A stretch of DNA of 64,000 nt from Akkermansiaceae bacterium (GTDB lineage: Bacteria > Verrucomicrobiota > Verrucomicrobiia > Verrucomicrobiales > DEV007): NCBI GenBank assembly GCA_024233085.1, contig JACKQC010000011.1:104898-168897 (forward strand), in the 5' to 3' direction. A program made the position numbers and the translations under genes. Below the pieces are notes generated by a model. The model was not told where the DNA came from. It searched no databases and saw only the letters and a program-made list of their open reading frames with translations. This document shows, one piece after another, positions 25,619 to 34,294 of this stretch; position 1 is the stretch's first letter, and every line of letters starts with the position of its first letter.

Positions 25619-26413
25619 TCACCCGGTGGCGGAGCGGCGGTTAAACTCGACGCAATCGGCGTATTTCACAAGCGATCCGCCGAAAATATCCAGCGCGCTG
25701 CCGATGGTCAGGTCGACCCGGCCGCCGCTCAGTTCATCGACCCGCCGCAGGTCGTCGAGCGACCGCGCGCCGCCGGCGTAGGTGACCGGCTTGCGGCCCC
25801 AGGCGCCGAGCATGGCGACCAGCGCCTCGTCGATGCCGCCGCATTTTCCCTCGACATCGGCGGCGTGAACCAGGAACTCCGCGCAGGAATCCGCGAGCGC
25901 GTCCAGCGTCACCGCGGTCACCGGCAGGTCGGTGCGCGTCCGCCAGCGATTCATGGCCACGACCCAGCCGCCCTCGCCGTCCGCGCGGCAACTGAGGTCG
26001 ATCACGAGCCGCTCCGGACCCGTCGCGGCCACGAGGGCGTCGAGTTTTTCCGGCAAAAACCGGCCCTCTCCGTCGAAGAGAAAAGAGGTCGCGATCACGT
26101 GGGAGGCGCCCGCCGCGAGCCAGTCGGCCGCGTTCTCCGCGCCGATGCCGCCGCCGATCTGCAAACCGCCCGGGTAAGCCGCCAGCGCCCCGCGGGCCGC
26201 CTCGTCGTTGCCCGGGCCGAGCTTGATGACGTGTCCGCCCGCCAGGCCGTCGCGCCCGTACAACGCCGCGAAATGCGCCGCCGACTCGTCCGCGACGAAG
26301 TTCGTCCGCAGCGCCTCGGTCGCCGAGTCCAGCGTGCCGCCGACGATCTGCTTCACCCGCCCCTCGTGGAGGTCGATGCAGGGCCGGAACCGGGTCTGGC
26401 GAATCGAATTCAT
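25619..26413 (-). CDS. hisA: Eukaryotic-type HisA (ProFAR isomerase)
   Basis: 264 residues. The N-terminus FRPCIDLHEGRVKQIVGGTL matches the fungal/plant HIS6-type ProFAR isomerase (FRPCIDIH...VKQIVGGTL) rather than the usual bacterial IIPAIDLxxG form. Barrel phosphate-binding parts LQIGGGIGAENA and TYAGGARSLDDL are present. It catalyses the fourth step of histidine synthesis, a sugar isomerisation on ProFAR. No other his genes are in the window. ATG 26413, with palindromic repeat copy 3 starting 21 bp upstream. Confidence 0.88.
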   Translation of the reverse strand: MNSIRQTRFRPCIDLHEGRVKQIVGGTLDSATEALRTNFVADESAAHFAALYGRDGLAGGHVIKLGPGNDEAARGALAAYPGGLQIGGGIGAENAADWLAAGASHVIATSFLFDGEGRFLPEKLDALVAATGPERLVIDLSCRADGEGGWVVAMNRWRTRTDLPVTAVTLDALADSCAEFLVHAADVEGKCGGIDEALVAMLGAWGRKPVTYAGGARSLDDLRRVDELSGGRVDLTIGSALDIFGGSLVKYADCVEFNRRSATG

Positions 26414-26433
26414 CGCAAAAACACGTTCGACTT

Positions 26434-26464
26434 AACAGGGTAGGGTCGCCGACCCAACCCTGTT
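26434..26464. repeat. 31-bp palindromic intergenic repeat, copy 3
   Basis: AACAGGGTAGGGTC / GACCCAACCCTGTT with loop GCC and a single mismatch. Lies between two minus-strand genes, 21 bp upstream of hisA. Confidence 0.9.
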
Positions 26465-26595
26465 GGGTCGCGACGATGTCGCGGCTGAATTGCCGCAAAA
26501 AGTCACAAGAAAAGGTTTTTGCGACCGATTGCGCCTCTTTGCGGCCATCCAGCGAATTGGTGAAATTCAGGCGCTGCCTTTTCCGGGCTTTTGGG

Positions 26596-27669
26596 TCACA
26601 GGTCCACCATGCGGCCGGTCCGGAAGGCCTCGTCGGCGGCCAGCACGATGCGCAGGCTGTTCACGGCGTCCTCCATGTGGTCGGAAAGGTCGGTGTCGTT
26701 GACGATCGCATTGAGAAAGACCTCCTGCTCCCGCGCGCAGAGACCGTCGTGGTCGGGTTCGTCGGCGCAGTCGAGAATCTCGTCGGGGCGCGCGAATTTT
26801 CCGTCCGGGCCGAGTTCGGCATGGTGCAGCTTCAGGGCGGCGGCCTTCGAGTGGGAATCGATGTCGTCGCTCTCCGTCTCGCCTTCCTTCACGCCGGCGA
26901 TGCTGACGCAGCCCCTCGGCCCGACGACATCCTTCACGAAAAAGGCGGTCTCGCTCATCATCGGGCCCCAGCCGGCCTCGTACCAGCCGACGGAGCCGTC
27001 CTCGAAGGTCACCTGAAGCTGACCGTAGTTGTACATGCCTTCGACCAGTTCGTCGGTCAGGCGGGCGCCGATGGCGCTGACGCGCACGGGTTTCGACCGG
27101 GTCATCTGGCACATGACATCGACATAGTGGACGCCGCAGTCGACGATGGGCGACATCGAGTTCATCAGCATGCGGTGGGTGTGCCACATGTCGCCGGAGG
27201 ACTGCTGGTTGAGGTTCATGCGCATCACGAGCGGCTTGCCGAGGTCGCGCGCCACCTCGATGAAGCGCGCCCAGGTCGGATGCACGCGCAGGATGTAGCC
27301 GATGACGAGCTTGCGGTTCGCGGCGCGGGCGGCGTCGACGATCTCGCGGGCCTCGGCGACGGTTTCGGCGATGGGTTTTTCCAAAAAGGCGTGGCAACCC
27401 GCGGCGAAGGCTTTTTTCGTGAAGTCGGCGTGGGTGTCCGGGTAGGTGTTGATGGAAACCGCGTCCGGCCGGGTGGCGGCGAGGGCTTCCTCGTAGTCCG
27501 AAAACCGCGGGTAATCGGCGCCGAGTGTGTCGAGCAGCTTGCGGCGCGAGGCCTCGCCGCGCGAGACGACACCCACGATTTCGAAGCCATCCATGGCGTG
27601 ATAAGCCTTGGCGTGCGAGATGCCCATGTGGCCGCAGCCGACGACGAGGATTTTGACGGGTTGAGACAT
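26596..27669 (-). CDS. Gfo/Idh/MocA family NAD(P)-dependent oxidoreductase
   Basis: 357 residues, no signal peptide. Rossmann dinucleotide motif VKILVVGCGHMGISHAKAY (residues 5-23) and the family EKP motif in CHAFLEKPIAETVAEA (about 92-107), followed by GYILRVHP and the catalytic-region DCGVHYVDVMCQM with His. Likely oxidises or reduces a sugar or cyclitol; specificity cannot be read from sequence. Start ATG 27669. The 72-bp gap to the phosphorylase gene contains a GGGAATTACAGGATT repeat word. Confidence 0.88.
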   Translation of the reverse strand: MSQPVKILVVGCGHMGISHAKAYHAMDGFEIVGVVSRGEASRRKLLDTLGADYPRFSDYEEALAATRPDAVSINTYPDTHADFTKKAFAAGCHAFLEKPIAETVAEAREIVDAARAANRKLVIGYILRVHPTWARFIEVARDLGKPLVMRMNLNQQSSGDMWHTHRMLMNSMSPIVDCGVHYVDVMCQMTRSKPVRVSAIGARLTDELVEGMYNYGQLQVTFEDGSVGWYEAGWGPMMSETAFFVKDVVGPRGCVSIAGVKEGETESDDIDSHSKAAALKLHHAELGPDGKFARPDEILDCADEPDHDGLCAREQEVFLNAIVNDTDLSDHMEDAVNSLRIVLAADEAFRTGRMVDL

Positions 27670-27741
27670 GACGGGGGGAGTGTCCGTTTTTTTGACGGGA
27701 ATTACAGGATTTTCTGGCGCGGATTTTCGGCCCAGCTCGAA

Positions 27742-28527
27742 TTACCCAATCAGCCAAGCCGTCAACAGACGCGACAGCGCGGCGGCGGCGTGGCGGCCGG
27801 TTTCGACGACTTCCTCGTGGTGGAGCGGGGCGTCGGAAAGGCCGGCGCCGTAATTGGTGAGGCACGAAAATCCGGCGACCTCGACCCCGAGCGCGCGGGC
27901 CTGGATGGCCTCGGGGACGGTGGACATGCCGACGGCGTCGGCGCCGAGCGCGCGCAGCATCCGGATTTCGGCCGGCGTCTCGTACTGCGGGCCGGGCAGC
28001 CAGGCGTAGACGCCCTCGGCCAGGTCGAGACCGAGCGCCGCGGCCCGTTCGGCGAAGGCTTTCCGCGGGCCGGGAGAATAGACCGCCGACTGGTCGACGA
28101 AATCCGCCGAGCCGGTCAGGGGCGACTGGCCGGTCAGGTTCAGGTGATCGGTTATTTGCATCCACTGGCCGGGGCGGAAATCGGGGTTCACGATGCCGGC
28201 GGCGTTGGTCAGGATCAGCGTTTCGACGCCCAGCGCGGCCATGGCGCGCACGCCGGCGGCGATTTTTCGGGCGGACCAGCCCTCGTAGAGATGGGCCCGG
28301 CCCTGGGCGATCACGACCGGGGTGCCGCCGATCTCGGCGAAGACGAAGCGCCCGGCGTGTCCGGGCACGCGGCCGACCACGATGCCGGGAATCTCGGCGT
28401 AGGGCACGGAGGCGACGGTTTCGAGCCCGTCAACGAAGGCGCCCAGCCCCGAGCCAAGCACCAGGCCGACTCGGGGGTGAAGTTCGCGGATCGCTTCCGG
28501 GAAATGCTCACGGTTGAATTCATTCAT
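27742..28527 (-). CDS. Purine-nucleoside phosphorylase (trimeric type)
   Basis: 261 residues. Phosphate-binding GLVLGSGLGAF (residues 21-31), RAHLYEGWSARKI, LTNAAGIVNPDFRPGQWM, purine-site YAWLPGPQYETPAEIRMLRA and AVGMSTVPEAIQAR are the canonical signatures of the PNPase/MTAP family, here of the guanosine/inosine-specific class. It cleaves purine nucleosides with phosphate to base and ribose-1-phosphate. An MTAP paralogue is encoded at 30632. ATG 28527. Confidence 0.93.
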   Translation of the reverse strand: MNEFNREHFPEAIRELHPRVGLVLGSGLGAFVDGLETVASVPYAEIPGIVVGRVPGHAGRFVFAEIGGTPVVIAQGRAHLYEGWSARKIAAGVRAMAALGVETLILTNAAGIVNPDFRPGQWMQITDHLNLTGQSPLTGSADFVDQSAVYSPGPRKAFAERAAALGLDLAEGVYAWLPGPQYETPAEIRMLRALGADAVGMSTVPEAIQARALGVEVAGFSCLTNYGAGLSDAPLHHEEVVETGRHAAAALSRLLTAWLIG

Positions 28528-28587
28528 CGATTTGGTTTTGAGGTGTTAACAGGATAAAAGGGGAAAATTTTCCGCGAAGCCGGCGCG

Positions 28588-29538
28588 TCAGCCGTTCCGC
28601 GCGCGAACCGCGCGGCGAATGAGGCGGTAGAGCGTTTCCAGACGCCCGACCGGGGCGCCGGCGTTGAAACCGCGCCGGACAGGCTCGCCCCAGATGGGTT
28701 CGACTTCGACGTCGCGGCCCTCGAGAAAATCGATGAGGCTGGAGGGTTTGTAGTCGCCCATGGTCCGGGTGTTCTCGATATTCCGATCGGCGAAAGAAGT
28801 CGGGATCTCGTAGCCGAGGGCGCGGGCGGCGCCGATGATCTCGTCCATCAGTTGCCGGGTCAGGTAAAACAGGTCCTCGTCGGCGAGAATCCGGGCGACG
28901 TCGATGCCGCCGGCGGCGATGGCAAGGCCGTTGAACGGGACGTTCCACACCAGCTTCCGCCAGCGGGAAAGGCCGAGATTTTCCGAAACGGAGCAGACGA
29001 CGCCGCAGCGCTTGAATTCGCCCTGGACCTCGTGGGTGCGGGGCAGCGGCAGGCCGGAAAACTCGCCCATCTCGACGTGTCCGTGGGCGATGTGGCGGAC
29101 GACGCCGGGCTCGACGCGGTTCAGGCAGACGAAGCACAGGCCGCCGAGCACCTTGTCCGCGCCGAATCGCTCGGCGAGGTGTTCGTCGACGCCGAGGCCG
29201 TTTTGCAGGGTCATCAGCATGGTGGACCCGTCCGGTTTGAGCAGCGGCGGCAGCAGGGTGTCGAGCGCGGCGTTGGCGGTGGTTTTCAGGGCGATGAGGA
29301 CGAGATCGACGGGGCCGATTTCGGCCGGGTCCGCATGGCAAAGGACTTTGGGAAGGTGGAAGTCGCCTTGTTTGCTGAGAATACGGAGGCCTTTTTTCCG
29401 GACATGATCGAGGTCCGACCGCATCAGGAAATGCACTTCGCGGCCGAACCGGGCCAGCTTTCCGCCGTAGTAACACCCGACCGCGCCGGAACCGACGACG
29501 GCGATCCGAAAATTCGGGGTGATGTGGCGGGACTTCAT
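28588..29538 (-). CDS. panE: 2-Dehydropantoate 2-reductase family protein
   Basis: 316 residues. NADP-binding GxGxxG in RIAVVGSGAVGCYYGGKLAR, then LIALKTTANAALDTLLPPLL, LMTLQNGLGVDEHLAERFG with the conserved Asn, and the catalytic-Lys region WRKLVWNVPFNGLAIAAGG. ApbA/PanE enzymes reduce ketopantoate in pantothenate synthesis, but the family also has other ketoacid reductases. ATG 29538 is used; a GTG at 29568 in the same frame lies inside palindromic repeat copy 4 and is less likely. Confidence 0.85.
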   Translation of the reverse strand: MKSRHITPNFRIAVVGSGAVGCYYGGKLARFGREVHFLMRSDLDHVRKKGLRILSKQGDFHLPKVLCHADPAEIGPVDLVLIALKTTANAALDTLLPPLLKPDGSTMLMTLQNGLGVDEHLAERFGADKVLGGLCFVCLNRVEPGVVRHIAHGHVEMGEFSGLPLPRTHEVQGEFKRCGVVCSVSENLGLSRWRKLVWNVPFNGLAIAAGGIDVARILADEDLFYLTRQLMDEIIGAARALGYEIPTSFADRNIENTRTMGDYKPSSLIDFLEGRDVEVEPIWGEPVRRGFNAGAPVGRLETLYRLIRRAVRARNG

Positions 29539-29552
29539 CCGTCCAGCGATCA

Positions 29553-29583
29553 AACAGGGTTGGGCCACGGAGTCAACCCTGTT
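29553..29583. repeat. 31-bp palindromic intergenic repeat, copy 4
   Basis: Outer AACAGGGTT / AACCCTGTT arms perfect, inner part GGGCC against GAGTC with two mismatches. Between minus-strand genes, 15 bp upstream of panE. Confidence 0.85.
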
Positions 29584-29602
29584 CGGCGCGGCGCGCGCCC
29601 CG

Positions 29603-30520
29603 CTACTCGAAGCGGTAGCGGCCGCCGGCGATCGAGACGTCCGGGGGTCGGCCGAGGAATTCGAAGTAATCGTAGCCCTCCTTGAGGTTGGCCCAGAAGT
29701 CGAACCACTTGTCGCCTTCGCGGAGGACCTCCATGCGCTCGTCGGTCATGCGAAAGGGAAAACAGTGAACGCGGAAGAATCGTTGTCCGCGCGCGAGGGC
29801 GGCGGCGGCGAGAGTGTAGATCTCCTCGATGCCGGCGTCGGTCATGGCATAGCAGCCGATGGAGACGCAGTCGCCGTGGATCATGAGATAGGAGCCGGTG
29901 CGGCCGAGGCTTTCGTCAAACTCATTGGGAAATCCGATGTCGAAGGACAGGTGGAAGCGGCTGTTCGGGTTCATGCGGCCCGGCGTGACGAAATAGAATC
30001 CCTCGGGAGCCTGGCCGTCGCCCTCCTTGAGCTTCGGGCCGAGATCGCCGGACCAGCGGCAGATCGGGTAGGTCTTGAAGAGGACGTAGTCGCCTCCGGT
30101 TTTCGGACGCATCCAGACTTCGAGTTCCTTCGATTCCTTGAAGACGCGGAGAAACAAGGCGTCGCCGATCTCGAGGCCCTTGGCCGCGAGCGCGGGCTCC
30201 AGCTTTGGCAGCACTCGGCCCGCGGCGGCGGCGGCGCGCTCGCTTTCGGCCAGCCGGCCGGACGCGGCGCGCGAGGCTTCGTCGCCGCCGGTGGAAGCCG
30301 GCGAATCGTCGTCCTTGAGGCCGCCGGTGACGGACAGCCAGCGTTCGCGGAGAAAATCGGCCGCCACTGCCGCGTAACTGCGTTGCTCACCGGCGACGCG
30401 CGGTGCGGAATTCGCCGGGGTGCCCGCGTTTTCGCCGGTCACGATCCAGTCGCGCACCAGCCACGGCAGGGCGGCGCCGATGCCGACGACAATCAACCAG
30501 AAGAGCCACTGAAATCGCAT
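29603..30520 (-). CDS. L,D-transpeptidase (YkuD/YafK-like) family protein
   Basis: 305 residues. One N-terminal membrane anchor (WLFWLIVVGIGAALPWLV, about 5-22) and a helical Ala-rich linker lead to the catalytic domain with the active-site motif MIHGDCVSIGCYAM, in which His, Ser-Gly and the nucleophilic Cys match the HGxxxxxGC consensus of YafK-type enzymes. It would act in the periplasm on peptidoglycan stem peptides or lipoprotein links. Start ATG 30520 (MRFQWLFWL) precedes the anchor. Confidence 0.85.
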   Translation of the reverse strand: MRFQWLFWLIVVGIGAALPWLVRDWIVTGENAGTPANSAPRVAGEQRSYAAVAADFLRERWLSVTGGLKDDDSPASTGGDEASRAASGRLAESERAAAAAGRVLPKLEPALAAKGLEIGDALFLRVFKESKELEVWMRPKTGGDYVLFKTYPICRWSGDLGPKLKEGDGQAPEGFYFVTPGRMNPNSRFHLSFDIGFPNEFDESLGRTGSYLMIHGDCVSIGCYAMTDAGIEEIYTLAAAALARGQRFFRVHCFPFRMTDERMEVLREGDKWFDFWANLKEGYDYFEFLGRPPDVSIAGGRYRFE

Positions 30521-30631
30521 CGCAAACGGGGACGCGGACGGTTCGAGAGAAAAACTGGCCGGTAACATTCCACGGAATACGTCAGCTTGCCGTTGAATTT
30601 ATCGGCGAAATTCGGGAGACTCGCCCTTCGC

Positions 30632-31513
30632 ATGCCAACTTTATCCGAAATCGCAAGCCCCGCCATCGGTGTGATCGGCGGGTCCGGACTCTACGAGATC
30701 GACGGCTTCGAGCACGGCGAGGAAATCGTCGTCGAGACGCCGTTCGGGCCGCCGTCGGACGCGGTCGTGAGCGGGTTTTTCGCGGGAAGGCGGGTGTGTT
30801 TTCTGCCGCGCCACGGGCGGGGCCACCGCATTCTGCCCTCGGAGCTGAACCACCGGGCGAATCTCTGGGCGCTGCGCTCGCTCGGGGTGCGCTGGATCGT
30901 CGCCGTCACGGCCGTGGGCTCGCTGCGCGAGGAATACCGGCCGCGCGACATCGTGCTGGTGGACCAGTTTTACGACCGGACCAGCCAGCGGGCGGATCAC
31001 ACCTTCTTCGGCAACGGCATCGTCGCCCATGTTTCCTTCGGCGATCCGGTCTCGGAAAAGCTGCGCGGCGTGCTGCGCGACGCGGCGACATCGCTCGATC
31101 TGCGCCACCACGACGGGGGAACCTACGTGAACATGGACGGCCCCGCCTTTTCGACCCGCGCCGAATCGGAAACCAACCGCCGGCTCGGCTTCGACGTGAT
31201 CGGCATGACCAATCTGCCGGAGGCCAAGCTCGCGCGCGAGGCCGAAATCTCCCTCGCCACCCTGGCGATGATCACCGACTACGACTGCTGGAAGATCGAG
31301 GAGGAGGCGGTCAACGCCCACGCTGTGATCGAGCACGTCCAGGCCAACGCGGAAAACGCGAAGCGCGTGCTGGCGGCGGCGATTCCCGCGATTCCGGCCG
31401 AACCGAACTGGCCGGAGCACGCCGCGCTCGACAACGCCATCTTCACCGACCGGTCGCTCTGGCCCGAAAAAACGGCGGAAAAACTGCGGCCCATTCTGGG
31501 GCGGTTTCTGTGA
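30632..31513 (+). CDS. mtnP: S-methyl-5'-thioadenosine phosphorylase
   Basis: 293 residues. IGVIGGSGLYEI (phosphate site), FLPRHGRGHRILPSELNHRANLWAL (the PRHGxGH motif typical of MTAP), GGTYVNMDGPAFSTRAESE and IGMTNLPEAKLAREAEI are all MTAP signatures. It recycles methylthioadenosine from polyamine and SAM metabolism to adenine and methylthioribose-1-phosphate. ATG 30632, divergent from the L,D-transpeptidase gene. A spermidine-synthase-like fusion is encoded at 44213, but any link is speculative. Confidence 0.92.
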   Translation: MPTLSEIASPAIGVIGGSGLYEIDGFEHGEEIVVETPFGPPSDAVVSGFFAGRRVCFLPRHGRGHRILPSELNHRANLWALRSLGVRWIVAVTAVGSLREEYRPRDIVLVDQFYDRTSQRADHTFFGNGIVAHVSFGDPVSEKLRGVLRDAATSLDLRHHDGGTYVNMDGPAFSTRAESETNRRLGFDVIGMTNLPEAKLAREAEISLATLAMITDYDCWKIEEEAVNAHAVIEHVQANAENAKRVLAAAIPAIPAEPNWPEHAALDNAIFTDRSLWPEKTAEKLRPILGRFL

Positions 31514-31527
31514 GGATTGGGGGAGGT

Positions 31528-31653
31528 GACAGGGGAATGGGGGCAGGGGAATCTTTTTCTCTGTGGTATCCCAAGGAAATGGCTTCGGAATTCGGTCGCC
31601 AATACCGGAATCTCTTCCCCTCCAAAATATTCCGCTGTCTCCATTCCCCTGTC
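31528..31653. repeat. Inverted-repeat unit with 13-bp arms between mtnP and the metallohydrolase gene
   Basis: GACAGGGGAATGG at 31528-31540 and its exact complement CCATTCCCCTGTC at 31641-31653 enclose about 100 bp. A second GGGGCAGGGGAATC word follows the left arm. There is no ORF inside. May be a transcript-end structure of mtnP or a dispersed repeat. Confidence 0.6.
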
Positions 31654-31679
31654 GAAATTCCATGTATGATATACCCGCC

Positions 31680-34193
31680 ATGAAAATTCTCAGCTTCGCC
31701 GCGATCTGCGGCGCCGTCGCTTTCGTCCAAACACTGCCCGCCGCCGAGACCTTCGAGATCGGCGAGCACAACTTCGAGGAATTGCCGAGGGGCAAGGAGG
31801 CCGACGGCATCGTCGGCGATTTCGTCATCCGGAACGACCGGATCGAGGCCGTGATTTCCGGAAATCTGCCCGAGCGGCGGGCGAACATGAGCACCTTTTA
31901 CGGCGACGGCGGCGAGACGCCCGGTTGCCTCTACGACCTCACCGTGAAGGGCGCGAACAACGATCAGATCACGATTTTCACCCCCCTCGGCCAGCGCGGA
32001 CCGGTCAACTACGTGCGCGTCGTGAAGGACGGTTCGGAGGACGGCGAGGCGATCCTCGAGACTTTCGTCTCGGCGGCCAAGGCCGGCGGGGTGTCGCGCC
32101 GCCACACCTACCGGCTGAAGGACGGCTGGCGCGGGCTGCTCATCACCTCGACCCTGCGCAACGAGGGCGCCAAGCCGGGGGCGATCAAGCTCGCCGATGG
32201 CTGGACCCAGATGCGGAGCAAAGGCACGGCGGCGAACATCGACTGGGCCGACGCCATCGATCCCGCCGACAAATGCGGTTATGCCGCCGACTGGGTCGAT
32301 GAGGACGGCGCGAAGCGCCCCGCCGGAACGGAGGTGACCCTGAAACCCGGCGAGGAAATCGTCGTGGCCCGTTTCATCGCCGTCGCCGCCTCGCCGGCGG
32401 AGGCCGCGGGAATCGTGGCCGCGCGCCAGGGCGAAACCGGAACCCTGAAAATCGCGCTGAAAGACGACGCCGGAAAACCGGTCTCGACCGGCCAGGTGAA
32501 AATCGACTTCGGCGGCGGAAAAATCGCGCCCGCCTATCCGGACGACGCCGGACTGGTGACGGTGTCGCTTCCGGCCGGAAAATACCCGCTCGCGATCGAG
32601 GACATCGGCCGGTCGGCCGCGGCCGAAACGGTCGAGATCGCCGCCGGCGCGGAAGTCTCCAAATCGGTGGCCCTCGGCCCGCAAAGCGCGGTGAGCTTTT
32701 CGGTTACCGACACCGAAGGCGTGTCGACTCCCTGCAAGGCGCAGTTCAACGCCATCGACGGCACGGAACCGCCCGTGCTCGGGCCGACCGACCGCGCCCA
32801 CGGGGCGATGGACCAGTATTTTTCCGAGAAAGGCGCGTTCCGCGTGCCGCTGCCGCCCGGGAAATATCGCGTCGTCGTCACGCACGGGCCGGAGTTTTCC
32901 CATCATGACGAGATCGTGACGCTCGCGCCCGGACAGGAGGCGAAGATCGCGGCGAAACTGGAGCGTTTGGTGGACACGGCGGGCTGGGTCAGCACCGACT
33001 ACCATAATCACTCGACCCCGAGCGGGGACAACACCTGCGGCACCGCCGACCGGCTCGTCGATCTCGCCGCCGAGCAGATCGAGTTCGCCCCGACGACGGA
33101 GCACAACCGCCTCTTCGACTGGGAGCCGCTGATTTCGGATCTGGGACTGGCTCCGTTTTTGAAAACTGTGGCGGGCATGGAGCTGACAGGCCGCGGCGCG
33201 CACTTCAACTGCTTCCCGCTCAAGCCCGATCCCAGGAAACAGGACGGCGGCGCTCCGGTCTGGAAAAAGGATCCCCGCCTCAACGCCATCACCCTGCGCG
33301 ACTGGCAGAACGCGGAGCCCGACCGGTGGATCCACGTCAATCACCCCGACATGATCGAGAACTTCGTCGACCGGAACGGGGACGGCCGCGCCGACGGCGG
33401 CTATGCTTACTTCGGCGGCCTGTTGGACGGGCTCGAGACGCAGAACTACAGCGCGAGCGAGATCCTGGCCGGCGCGCCCTACAAGCTGGTCCAGGCCCGT
33501 GGCGGTCTGGGGCGGCAGGTCATGCCGATCCGCGAATTCATCTGGCTGCAACTGCTGAACCAGGGGCTCGACGTCCGCGCGATCGCCGTGACGGACTCGC
33601 ATCAAGTCTTCGGCAACGGCGTCGGCGGCTGGCGCACCTATGTGAAGAGCGGCACCGACGATCCGGCGCGGATCGACTGGCGCGAGCTGAGCCGGAACTC
33701 CAAGGCCGGCCGCATGATCCTGAGCACGGGGCCTTTCCTGGAAGTTGAGACCGGCGCCGGGGTCGAGGCGGGCGGGCTCGACCGCGTCTCCGGCGAGCTG
33801 AAGCTGAAGGTCCGGGTCCAGTGCACGGACTGGCTCGACATCGACCGTGTCCAGGTGCTCGTCAACGGGCGCCAACCGGCGGAGTACAACTACACGCGCC
33901 GGAAGAATCCCGACCTGTTCGCCGACGGCGTGGTGAAATTCGACCAAACCCTGACCTTAAATCTCAGCCAGGACGCCCACGTGATCGTCGTGGCGATCGG
34001 CGAGAATTTTTCGCTGGCGAAGGGCTTCGGCGGCAGCGCGCAGGCGTCGATCCGGCCCATCGCCTACAACAACCCGATCTATGTCGACGTGGATGGCGGC
34101 GGTTTCCGGCCGAACGGCGACACGCTCGGCTTCGATCTGCCGGTGGCGGGGCTCAGCGTCGACGAGGTGAAGGCCCGGCTCGGGGAAGAGTAG
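31680..34193 (+). CDS. CehA/McbA-family (PHP-like) secreted metallohydrolase
   Basis: 837 residues with signal peptide (KILSFAAICGAVAFVQTLPA, cleavage near residue 22). N-terminal 430 residues are beta-rich with carboxypeptidase-regulatory-like repeats (GKPVSTGQVKIDFGGGKI, LPAGKYPLAIED, LPPGKYRVVVTHGP). The catalytic PHP-like region follows: STDYHNHSTPSGDN, APTTEHNRLFDW, IHVNHPDMIENF and TDSHQVFGNGVGG give the metal-binding His/Asp set. Such proteins are phosphoesterases or carbamate hydrolases; substrate unknown. ATG 31680. Confidence 0.8.
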   Translation: MKILSFAAICGAVAFVQTLPAAETFEIGEHNFEELPRGKEADGIVGDFVIRNDRIEAVISGNLPERRANMSTFYGDGGETPGCLYDLTVKGANNDQITIFTPLGQRGPVNYVRVVKDGSEDGEAILETFVSAAKAGGVSRRHTYRLKDGWRGLLITSTLRNEGAKPGAIKLADGWTQMRSKGTAANIDWADAIDPADKCGYAADWVDEDGAKRPAGTEVTLKPGEEIVVARFIAVAASPAEAAGIVAARQGETGTLKIALKDDAGKPVSTGQVKIDFGGGKIAPAYPDDAGLVTVSLPAGKYPLAIEDIGRSAAAETVEIAAGAEVSKSVALGPQSAVSFSVTDTEGVSTPCKAQFNAIDGTEPPVLGPTDRAHGAMDQYFSEKGAFRVPLPPGKYRVVVTHGPEFSHHDEIVTLAPGQEAKIAAKLERLVDTAGWVSTDYHNHSTPSGDNTCGTADRLVDLAAEQIEFAPTTEHNRLFDWEPLISDLGLAPFLKTVAGMELTGRGAHFNCFPLKPDPRKQDGGAPVWKKDPRLNAITLRDWQNAEPDRWIHVNHPDMIENFVDRNGDGRADGGYAYFGGLLDGLETQNYSASEILAGAPYKLVQARGGLGRQVMPIREFIWLQLLNQGLDVRAIAVTDSHQVFGNGVGGWRTYVKSGTDDPARIDWRELSRNSKAGRMILSTGPFLEVETGAGVEAGGLDRVSGELKLKVRVQCTDWLDIDRVQVLVNGRQPAEYNYTRRKNPDLFADGVVKFDQTLTLNLSQDAHVIVVAIGENFSLAKGFGGSAQASIRPIAYNNPIYVDVDGGGFRPNGDTLGFDLPVAGLSVDEVKARLGEE

Positions 34194-34294
34194 CGTGGAC
34201 CGGCGAAAGCGCCGATCCGCGAGAATTCGGCGTTTCCAAAACGCGGATTCCGGTGCCTATTTCGCGGCGCCGCCCGACGCGGGACCGCCCCGAC

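Noticed and set aside
29538..29568. GTG start at 29568 for the panE-like gene
   Set aside because: It lies inside palindromic repeat copy 4 and adds residues with no family similarity; the ATG at 29538 is better.
31443..33947. Long open frame on - strand opposite the metallohydrolase gene
   Set aside because: No recognisable motifs; the opposite strand encodes a protein with signal peptide and metal-binding motifs.
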